Position numbers and translations under genes: made by a program. The notes under the pieces are model-generated. The model made no database searches. It had not been told where the DNA came from and was given only the letters and a program-made list of their open reading frames with translations. 64,000 bases of DNA, taken from the NCBI GenBank assembly GCA_029260735.1, contig JAJDCR010000111.1, forward strand, positions 1 to 64,000, in the 5' to 3' direction. The DNA is from Planctomycetota bacterium. Its GTDB lineage: Bacteria > Planctomycetota > Uabimicrobiia > Uabimicrobiales > Uabimicrobiaceae. This document shows positions 45,983-53,049 of the stretch, piece by piece; the first letter of the stretch is position 1, and every line of letters starts with the position of its first letter.

Positions 45983-47188
45983 TTAGGAATCAACTTTTTC
46001 GACAAGAATATTATGTCCAAAAGCATAGCCTATTCCTGGTAAAACAAGTTCACGTAATAAAATTTTAAGAGCACTGGCAAAAGGAATTGCTAAAATCAAA
46101 CCAAAAACTCCAAACAATTCCCCTCCCACTAACAATGACAAAATAACTGTAAGAGGATGCATTCCAGTTTCTTTTCCCATTATCATGGGAGTTAACAAGA
46201 CACCTTCTATTCCTTCGATAAACATATAAAGACAAAACAATCCAAGTAAAGGCCCCAAAAGAGAGCTGTCTGACTCCAAAGCTACAATGACCATATTAGG
46301 AATCAGGCCGACGATTAAAACCATAAAAGGCACAACACTAGCAACTCCCTGAATCAATCCAAAGAGGAGAGCAAACTTTACTCCAAAAAGCTGTAAAACA
46401 GCCCATGTTAGAATAGCCTTTATAACGCATATAAGGAGTTTACCTCGAAAAAAAGAGGAAACCGCTAAGTGAATACTCTGGAGAATTTGTCGTACTTCGT
46501 TTTTCTTTTGCTTGGGAAGATATGAAAAGATAGTGTCACGAATGTTATTCAGGCTTCTTAAAAGAAAAAAAGTATAAACAGGAACAAATACGAGATAGGA
46601 TAGTAATATAAAAAAATGCGACCAAATTTGCTGTGCCCAAACAATAGTTTTTGGTGACTGAGCAAAAATCTTCTGGAGATTTTCTGGTTTTGATAGTTCA
46701 TCAAGAATGTCACCTAAAGCTATTTGTTTATTAGGATGTTTCGTATTCCATTCCTCTATATCTTTTTTCATCCAGGCAAGAATGACATTAACATAGGAGG
46801 GATCATACTTGCCATCACTATCAAGATCTCTTACAACAGTCTCTTTTTCATCAGCAATATTATTTTTATTTTCATCTAAAAAACTATCACCAACAAAAGT
46901 TTTTTGATAAAGAATAGAAACTTCATCACCTATTAAAGGCACAATGACGAGAAAACTAAAAGAAAGAGCGGCCATTAAAAGAACATAAATACAAGAGATT
47001 GTCGTTACTCTGCCAATTCCCCATTTTTCAATTTTATTCACTGCTGGATTAGCAATATAAGCGAGTAAAAGAGAAAGTAGTAGCGGATTAAAAATAGATC
47101 GAAGGTGATAGGCAAGAACTACCACTGATAAGAATAAAATTCCAAAAAAAACCTGTAAACTTCTTTTCTTTAAAAGATCTGCTTGCAT
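45983..47188 (-). CDS. AI-2E family permease with EF-hand-like insertion
   Basis: 401 residues. About eight TM segments, an N-terminal LRSIFNPLLLSLLLAYIANPAVNKIEKW region and the C-terminal half with VPFMVLIVGLIPNMV, EGVLLTPMIMGKETGMHPLT and GGELFGVFGLILAIPFA place it in the AI-2E/PerM (UPF0118) family. Substrates in the family are varied or unknown. Between the second and third TM groups, residues 105-116 read DENKNNIADEKE, a textbook EF-hand loop (D1, N3, N5, I7, D9, E12), and residues 121-129 read DLDSDGKYD, a second DxDxDG calcium loop. These are probably extracytoplasmic. Confidence 0.85.
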   Translation of the reverse strand: MQADLLKKRSLQVFFGILFLSVVVLAYHLRSIFNPLLLSLLLAYIANPAVNKIEKWGIGRVTTISCIYVLLMAALSFSFLVIVPLIGDEVSILYQKTFVGDSFLDENKNNIADEKETVVRDLDSDGKYDPSYVNVILAWMKKDIEEWNTKHPNKQIALGDILDELSKPENLQKIFAQSPKTIVWAQQIWSHFFILLSYLVFVPVYTFFLLRSLNNIRDTIFSYLPKQKKNEVRQILQSIHLAVSSFFRGKLLICVIKAILTWAVLQLFGVKFALLFGLIQGVASVVPFMVLIVGLIPNMVIVALESDSSLLGPLLGLFCLYMFIEGIEGVLLTPMIMGKETGMHPLTVILSLLVGGELFGVFGLILAIPFASALKILLRELVLPGIGYAFGHNILVEKVDS

Positions 47189-47213
47189 TCGTTTTTCCCA
47201 CTAGATTTGCTTA

Positions 47214-47242
47214 GGTACTTTTTTACGTAGAACCCTGTTAAG
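47214..47242 (+). promoter_or_regulatory. Candidate ECF-type promoter upstream of the sigma-factor gene group
   Basis: GGTACTT (47214-47220), 15 bases, then TGTTAAG (47236-47242). It resembles the GGAACTT...TCTAA pattern recognised by RpoE-like ECF factors and shares GGNACTTTTTNAC with the element at 49339-49368. Upstream of the plus-strand gene group that includes the ECF sigma gene. Confidence 0.35.
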
Positions 47243-47461
47243 TATTTCTCATGTATATTTTTTATACATTCTACTGGATATTTATAGCCATCACAAGTAA
47301 TTTTTAAAACCAAGCTAAACATGCAGAGAAAGCTATCATTTATTTTACTCTCATTTTTTTTATTTTTTCAGGCAAAGTTTTCAAAACATACTGGCATTCC
47401 CCTAATAGAAAAATATAATAGAGAGCTAAAGTATGGATTTCTTAAACATAAAGGTTCATTG

Positions 47462-48109
47462 ATGAAAAAAATTCCTGACTCAACAGAAAAAAAACTAATT
47501 GATTGTATTTTCAAATACAGAGAGGCTTTGAGTCATAAAAAATACTTAAGCGTACCAGAAAGAGAGGCAGATCGTCAAAGCCTCAATGATTTGTATGAAA
47601 CTTTATCTAGCCTAAAGCAAAAGGTTTTGGATTCAAAATGCTATCTACAGTTTGGTGAAATTCAAAAGGAACAAACCGCTCGTCTTCTAGCTGATGAAAC
47701 TACTCCTGAACAAAGAACCGAAATGCTTGCTTATGTCTTAAGATGTCTATGTCATCCTGTTGTTCATTTTCACGGGCGATCTTCCATCAATAATTACCCC
47801 GAACGTAAAGAGATGGCTTTAGAAGAGGCAGAACCCGAGTTTACGAGTTTTTCAGAAGCTAACAGGCCCCAAACTCTCTGCACCTTCAAAACACGGCCCA
47901 TTTCTTACGAAGAGCTGGAAGCTTCACGAGAAAAACTTCGCCAATTTATAAAAAAAGAAACCTCTCCCCAAAGCTGGTCCTCGCTTTCTATTAACGAAGC
48001 TGAAATTCTCTCCCAACTAGCTGCTGATGGACAAGCTAAAATACCCATAGAGGTACACGATTCAGCTCCCTCCAATTATCCGGTAGCAATTGTTTTGAAG
48101 GAGTCTTAA
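47462..48109 (+). CDS. Unrecognised soluble protein upstream of the wHTH/sigma genes
   Basis: 215 residues from the ATG at 47462, chosen because AAGG lies 7 bases upstream. A longer frame from 47321 would add a hydrophobic stretch but has no ribosome site. The product is hydrophilic with helical segments and a HPVVHFHGRSSINNYPE patch in the middle. No family recognised. The stop is 3 bp before the winged-helix-like gene, so the two are very probably co-expressed. Confidence 0.55.
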   Translation: MKKIPDSTEKKLIDCIFKYREALSHKKYLSVPEREADRQSLNDLYETLSSLKQKVLDSKCYLQFGEIQKEQTARLLADETTPEQRTEMLAYVLRCLCHPVVHFHGRSSINNYPERKEMALEEAEPEFTSFSEANRPQTLCTFKTRPISYEELEASREKLRQFIKKETSPQSWSSLSINEAEILSQLAADGQAKIPIEVHDSAPSNYPVAIVLKES

Positions 48110-48112
48110 TTT

Positions 48113-48646
48113 ATGGAGGAAACACTTCAAGAGCTATTTCTTGCCTTAAGCACAAGATGGCGGCAAAAGGACGATAACTTGGCCATCGGAATGAGTCAAA
48201 ATAAACTACTACAGGCCTTAGAAATAGATAAAAATAACTTAGAAAAACTTCTCCAAGAACTTAAAGCCAAAATAGCATTTCTAGGTTTAGAACTCGTGGA
48301 ATACCTTTACAAAGGTGAGCTTTGGTACTCCATCCGTGCTAACTATTGTTGTCCAAGCGAAATAAAAAAAGAAGAAGAAGCCACTCTCGCGATCATCATT
48401 GGCTCTTTAGAAAAAATGAAAAATCCAAATTCTGCGGAAGTTTCTATACAACAAATTAAAAAAAAGCTTGTCAGCGGAAAATATCTTTCCGAGTACCAAT
48501 TCGATCGAGTCATAAAAAACCTGGAATATCTTGGATACATTAAAAAAGGACGTAAAGGTGTTTCATATTCTCCTAGAACTTTGATCGAATTCTCCGAAGA
48601 AGCAAGAAAACATATTGCTCAAGAGTCGCAAAAATTAATTTTTTAG
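48113..48646 (+). CDS. Tandem winged-helix-like protein (ScpB/KITE-like?)
   Basis: 177 residues. Two wHTH-like units can be seen: SQNKLLQALEIDKNNLEKLLQELK followed by a strand pair (GLELVEYLYKGELWYSIRAN), and ATLAIIIGSLE, VSIQQIKKKL and QFDRVIKNLEYLGYIKKGR. The layout recalls ScpB and other KITE-type double winged-helix proteins, which partner SMC complexes, but similarity is weak and no kleisin or SMC gene is near. A transcription-regulator role is equally possible. It is 10 bp upstream of the ECF sigma gene. Confidence 0.45.
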   Translation: MEETLQELFLALSTRWRQKDDNLAIGMSQNKLLQALEIDKNNLEKLLQELKAKIAFLGLELVEYLYKGELWYSIRANYCCPSEIKKEEEATLAIIIGSLEKMKNPNSAEVSIQQIKKKLVSGKYLSEYQFDRVIKNLEYLGYIKKGRKGVSYSPRTLIEFSEEARKHIAQESQKLIF

Positions 48647-48656
48647 GAAAGACTAT

Positions 48657-49247
48657 ATGACTGGGGCAAACGGCAACAAGGATGAAGATTACAAATGGGT
48701 GCAAGAGTTTAAACAGGGAAACGAGGAAGCCTTTAACCAACTTGTCATAAAATACCAAGATCGTATTTTTAATACGATTTCACGCTTAACAAACGATTTA
48801 GAAATGGCCAAGGATTTAACCCAAGAAACTTTCATCAATGCCTACAGAGGGCTAGCAAATTTTAGAGAAACCGCCACTTTTTTCACTTGGTTGTTTCGCA
48901 TTAGCTTAAACATTGCCAAGAGCTCTCACAGGCAACAAGCACGTAGAAAAAAAACATTCTCTCTTTACCAATCTACTCCCGGCGAAGAAGAAACCATTTC
49001 CCTAGAACCTTTGTCTAGAGAAGATGATCCCGCAATTTCCTTGGAAAAAAAAGAACAAGAAAAAATAGTTCAAGAAGCCATTGCCAGCTTAGAAGAACCT
49101 TTTAAGTCCATCCTTGTTCTTCGCGATATCGAGCAAGTTAGTTATGAAGATATATCAAGTATTTTAGATTGCCCAATAGGAACAGTCCGTTCGCGTATCC
49201 ATCGTGCTCGTCTCATGATGAAAGAAAAACTTATTAAATTACTTTAA
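48657..49247 (+). CDS. ECF-family RNA polymerase sigma factor
   Basis: 196 residues. Sigma region 2: FNQLVIKYQDRIFNTISRLT, AKDLTQETFINAYRGLANF and FFTWLFRISLNIAKSSHRQ. An acidic linker of ~45 residues. Sigma region 4: PFKSILVLRDIEQVSYEDIS and CPIGTVRSRIHRARLMMKEK helix-turn-helix. It directs polymerase to stress or envelope-response promoters and is held by the anti-sigma factor encoded next. Confidence 0.92.
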   Translation: MTGANGNKDEDYKWVQEFKQGNEEAFNQLVIKYQDRIFNTISRLTNDLEMAKDLTQETFINAYRGLANFRETATFFTWLFRISLNIAKSSHRQQARRKKTFSLYQSTPGEEETISLEPLSREDDPAISLEKKEQEKIVQEAIASLEEPFKSILVLRDIEQVSYEDISSILDCPIGTVRSRIHRARLMMKEKLIKLL

Positions 49248-49338
49248 GGCATCTAAAAGAAACAAAAAGAAATAGGATTTCCCCAAAGAAATATCCTCTA
49301 CAACAAAATAGGCTTTTTAAACTCCTAAAAATTTTTTG

Positions 49339-49368
49339 GGAACTTTTTACTAGGATGAATCGACTAAG
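49339..49368 (+). promoter_or_regulatory. Candidate ECF-type promoter upstream of the anti-sigma gene
   Basis: GGAACTT (49339-49345), 15 bases, then CGACTAAG (49361-49368), close to the RpoE-type consensus. It lies in the 231-bp gap between the sigma and anti-sigma genes. Two hairpins follow it: AAAAGCAG/CTGCTTTT at about 49373-49392 and GAGAAAC/GTTTCTC at about 49399-49426. Confidence 0.5.
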
Positions 49369-49478
49369 AGAAAAGCAGCGGACTGCTTTTGTAATTGAGA
49401 AACTAAAAACTTGCTAGGTTTCTCGTTCAAATTCAAAAATAGTAAAAGTACATATCCAGGGGTTTGAAAGAAAATAAT

Positions 49479-50957
49479 ATGCAATGTCAAGAATGTCTAT
49501 CTCGGTTATCTGAATACTTAGATCAAAAGATGGACTCTCGAATAGATCCAGGTCTTCATGAGCACTTAGAAGATTGTTCTAATTGCCAAGAAGAGTTTAG
49601 ATTACTTGAGAGAACTGTTCAGTTGATTAGAGATCTGCCTCCACTGGCTGTCCCTCTAGATCTAAGAGCTAATATTCAGAACAAAATCCAAAAAGAAAAA
49701 AATCACCGGTGGCAATGGTACAAAGCCTCCACCTTTGGCTTAGCTCTAGCAGCAGGGCTTTTGCTTCTGCTTGTCATTTGGCCTCGTTTTTCTCGTCTAA
49801 ACACTTCAGAGTCTTCTGTTGCAAATACGGAAAGCCAGATTTCTTTAGAAAAAAAGATGAAGTCTCCTGTTGTCGCCAAAGCAGCAAAGGCTAAGGAATC
49901 TCAGCCAGAAAAATTTTTATCGAAAAAAATGGAAAAAAGAAGACAGAGCTTAGGTGCTCTAGAAGAGCGAAAAGATCAACTTTTCAGAGACGAGCCAACC
50001 TCTGCTCCATATAGTTTTGATGCTGGCGAAACTTTAGCAGAAGAAGATCTAAAATTAGATGTTGCAGGGCCAGAAGAAAACACTATGGTCATGCAAGAAG
50101 CTATCATCGTGGAAGAAGATCTTTCATCGGATGACTACGCTGACGAAGGAGTTGAGAAGGAGGCTGAAAAAATTTACGAAAAAGCAGAAGACGGAGCTTT
50201 TTTAGCAAGAAATGAAAAAAAAGAAAATCTTGGACGTCGTTTTCCTGGCGAAAACACCAGAGAACTCTTGGAATCTGGAAAAACAGACCAAGATACTCTT
50301 TCAGATAAAAAAGAGCCCACAAAAACATTAGCTAAAAATAATCCTGTGACAGAAAATAAAGCCAATAAGTCTAACTTAACAAAGGAAACCGCTTCCCGTT
50401 TAAAGGAAATTATGCAATCTGTCTTTGGAAATGGACAAGCAAAAGAGAAGGCTGGCAAACAAGCTGATTATCTTTCTTCCTCTTCTGCTAAAAAAGAGTT
50501 GTATTACACAATCGAATATCAAAAAGAAAAGAAAAGTGAAGAGGAACCAGATTTAGTCTGCACGATTGTCGCTTCTGATTTAGCTCAAGCGAAAAAGTGG
50601 ATAACGGAAGCTTTGCCTGTGGAAAAAATTCTTTCTAAAAAAGAAAATGAAGAAGAAAATGAAGAAAAAAAGCCGATTCATCGAGTAACTTTCCCCGAAA
50701 ATGGACAAGAGCTACCTTTGGATAATTCGGATAATAAAGTTTCTTCTGTCAGTTCTTTGTTCGTTTGGAAAAAACACTTACAAGAACATCAATGGCGCAA
50801 TTTCATTTCATCAATGAAGGCAAAAAAAGGAACCTACCTAACAGATACATCCAAGTTTAGCCAGGATAACTTTCCAGAAAAAGGGCTAAATGTAAAAATT
50901 ATATTGATTCAAAAAAACACAGAATTGCTTAAGGAAAGTAATACAAAGAAGGAGTAA
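49479..50957 (+). CDS. Zinc-finger anti-sigma factor with long charged extracytoplasmic part
   Basis: About 492 residues from the ATG at 49479; a TTG five codons earlier is possible. The N-terminus is a ZAS/zf-HC2 anti-sigma domain: CQECLSRLSEYLDQKM and HLEDCSNCQEEF (Hx3Cx2C). One TM near residues 80-97 (FGLALAAGLLLLLVIWP) follows. The extracytoplasmic part is ~390 residues, mostly Lys/Glu-rich and probably disordered up to residue ~325, then a more ordered C-terminal domain (LYYTIEYQKE, VCTIVASDLAQAKKWI, VKIILIQKN). It would sense an envelope signal and release the ECF sigma factor encoded upstream. Confidence 0.85.
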   Translation: MQCQECLSRLSEYLDQKMDSRIDPGLHEHLEDCSNCQEEFRLLERTVQLIRDLPPLAVPLDLRANIQNKIQKEKNHRWQWYKASTFGLALAAGLLLLLVIWPRFSRLNTSESSVANTESQISLEKKMKSPVVAKAAKAKESQPEKFLSKKMEKRRQSLGALEERKDQLFRDEPTSAPYSFDAGETLAEEDLKLDVAGPEENTMVMQEAIIVEEDLSSDDYADEGVEKEAEKIYEKAEDGAFLARNEKKENLGRRFPGENTRELLESGKTDQDTLSDKKEPTKTLAKNNPVTENKANKSNLTKETASRLKEIMQSVFGNGQAKEKAGKQADYLSSSSAKKELYYTIEYQKEKKSEEEPDLVCTIVASDLAQAKKWITEALPVEKILSKKENEEENEEKKPIHRVTFPENGQELPLDNSDNKVSSVSSLFVWKKHLQEHQWRNFISSMKAKKGTYLTDTSKFSQDNFPEKGLNVKIILIQKNTELLKESNTKKE

Positions 50958-50959
50958 TA

Positions 50960-52693
50960 ATGAAAAAGACAGGAGCTTGGCTGGCCGTTTATGCTTTAGA
51001 ACAAGTGGGAGTAAAATACACTTTTGGTATCCCTGGAGTTCACACCACTGAAATTTACGATGCCCTAAACTCGTCAACTCAAATCCAGCCTACTCTGGTC
51101 ACTCATGAAGGATCAGGCTCTTTTATGGCAGACGCCATTAGTAGAACATCTGGCTCTATTGGAACCATTGTTGTGGTTCCTGCCGCAGGCGTTACTCATG
51201 CCATGAGCGGAATAGGAGAAGCCTTTTTAGATGGTATCCCCATGCTTGTTATTACGGGAGGAACCCGAAAAGACACCGGTCGATCTTACCAACTGCACGA
51301 ACTAGATCAAAAAAAATTAGTCGCTGCTGTTACAAAAAACGCTTTTGTTATCGAAAAGCACGAAGATATTATTCCCACTATTTTTGAAGCTTACGATATT
51401 GCCACCAGTGGAGAACCAGGCCCTGTCTTCATAGAAATTCCCGCGGAACTGCAATTATTTCAAGCAGAGATAGACCACCTCCCCACCTATCAACATCTCT
51501 CGACCACCAGTGTAAAACAAGAAGAGAAAATCCAATCGGCCATTGAGATGCTAAAAAACTCAGAAAAGCCAGGAATTTATCTTGGCTGGGGAGCTGTTGA
51601 TGCTCACGAACAAAGTATCGCCCTTGCCGAGCTACTAGAAGCGCCTGTGGCAACCACCCTCCAAGGAATCAGCTCTTTTCCTGCGAACCATCCCTTACAC
51701 ACAGGAATGGGATTTGGCCCCTGCTCTGTTCCTGCTGGTGAAAAAGCCTTTGAAGATTGCGACTGTCTCCTTGCGGTAGGAGTCCGTTTTTCGGAGCTAG
51801 CAACAGGCAGTTACAGTTTACCTGTTCCAGAGAATCTAATTCATGTTGATATAAATTCTGATGTTTTTGATAAAAATTATCCTTCTAAAGTATCTATCAC
51901 CGGAGACGCGAGCGAAGTTTTTAAATCCATTCTCAATACATTTCCCAAAGAATGGAAAAGCAAAAGAGAAATGGGCCCCCTCCGCCAACTCATCGCAGAA
52001 GAAAAAAAGAAATATAAAAATGAATGGTGCAAAAACATAAACGAAAAACTTGTGAGCCCCGGAAACTTTTTTAAGGCACTGCGCGAAAAACTCACCGACG
52101 ACGCTTTCCTCCTAACCGACGATGGCAACCACACTTTTCTCGCAGCAGAGCAATTCCCTGTTCACCAAGCCCGTCGTTTTGTCTCTCCCACAGATTTTAA
52201 CTGCATGGGCTACTGTGTTCCCGCCACCATTGCAACCAAGCTAGCTAACCCCGAAAAGCAAGTCGTAGGAATCGTCGGCGACGGAGCTTTTTTAATGACC
52301 TGTATGGAAATCATCACCGCAAGTTCCTTAAACCTAGGAGCTATTTTTTGCGTTTTCCACGACGGAGAGTTAGGGCAAATCTCCCAGTTCCAAAAAATTC
52401 CCCTCAATCGAAAAACCTGCACCATACTAGGGGATATTAAACTCGAAGGAGTGGCTACAGCCACAGGCGCCGCTTATATCGATCTAACTAACGACAAGGA
52501 AATAGACAGAGTTCTCGACGAAGCCCTTAAAATTTCCTCTAAAGGCCAGCCTGTTATAGTAGATGTCCGAATCGATTACAGCCGCAAAAGCCGCCTCACC
52601 ACAGGCGTAGTCAAGGCTAACCTGGCTCGTTTTCCTCTAGGGGAGAAGGTTCGGTTTATCGGGCGGGCGGTTAAGCGGAAGGTTACTGGGTAG
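50960..52693 (+). CDS. Thiamine-diphosphate-dependent enzyme, acetolactate-synthase-like
   Basis: 577 residues; ATG with AAGGAG upstream, 2 bp after the anti-sigma stop. Three ThDP-enzyme domains: N-terminal PYR domain with catalytic Glu50 in VTHEGSGSFMADA, a middle Rossmann-like domain, and a C-terminal PP domain with the GDGAFLMTCMEIITASSLNL motif. The Asn-Asn that normally ends this motif reads His-Asp. It belongs to the large IlvB/benzoylformate-decarboxylase-type superfamily; the reaction cannot be told by eye, and no small acetolactate synthase subunit is nearby. Operon position suggests ECF-controlled expression. Confidence 0.8.
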   Translation: MKKTGAWLAVYALEQVGVKYTFGIPGVHTTEIYDALNSSTQIQPTLVTHEGSGSFMADAISRTSGSIGTIVVVPAAGVTHAMSGIGEAFLDGIPMLVITGGTRKDTGRSYQLHELDQKKLVAAVTKNAFVIEKHEDIIPTIFEAYDIATSGEPGPVFIEIPAELQLFQAEIDHLPTYQHLSTTSVKQEEKIQSAIEMLKNSEKPGIYLGWGAVDAHEQSIALAELLEAPVATTLQGISSFPANHPLHTGMGFGPCSVPAGEKAFEDCDCLLAVGVRFSELATGSYSLPVPENLIHVDINSDVFDKNYPSKVSITGDASEVFKSILNTFPKEWKSKREMGPLRQLIAEEKKKYKNEWCKNINEKLVSPGNFFKALREKLTDDAFLLTDDGNHTFLAAEQFPVHQARRFVSPTDFNCMGYCVPATIATKLANPEKQVVGIVGDGAFLMTCMEIITASSLNLGAIFCVFHDGELGQISQFQKIPLNRKTCTILGDIKLEGVATATGAAYIDLTNDKEIDRVLDEALKISSKGQPVIVDVRIDYSRKSRLTTGVVKANLARFPLGEKVRFIGRAVKRKVTG

Positions 52694-53049
52694 TCTACCT
52701 AAAACGTTCCTATCTCTAAATGCTATTTTAGGGTGGAGGGCTTTGGCTCCTGCCGAGCAGGAGATGTGCTTTGGCACTTGATATTGTGATCTTCGCACAT
52801 CCCCGGCGCGGCAGGAGCACCCGCGAGATAAAACGTTTTTCCAAGTATGAAACCTATGATCCAGTGGATGTGCTTTAAATACCATCAGGAACAAAGCACA
52901 TCCCCTGTTCGGCAGGAGCCTCACCCTCCAGGGAACATGGTGCTTAGAACGGTTTTCGATCATCTTTTTCAAAAGCGGTTTCAGATAAGCCTTGCCTCCA
53001 GGGAATATAGTGCTTAGAACGATTTTTGCATAATTCCCCCTCAAACCTC
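52694..53049. repeat. Palindromic and direct-repeat cassette between convergent genes
   Basis: Arms of about 38 nt at 52734-52772 and 52893-52930 are inverted and nearly identical, built on GGCTCCTGCCGANCAGG and ATGTGCTTT. A partial third copy (GCACATCCCC...GGCAGGAGC) lies near 52796-52818. A separate pair of ~32-nt direct repeats (CTCCAGGGAANATNGTGCTTAG core) is at 52925-52956 and 52995-53026. No gene seen. It fills the gap between the ThDP enzyme gene and the M48-like gene and may act as a bidirectional transcript barrier. Confidence 0.8.

Noticed and set aside
47321..47461. Signal peptide on the gene at 47.4 kb
   Set aside because: The upstream ATG has no ribosome site, while the ATG at 47462 does, and the product is otherwise hydrophilic.
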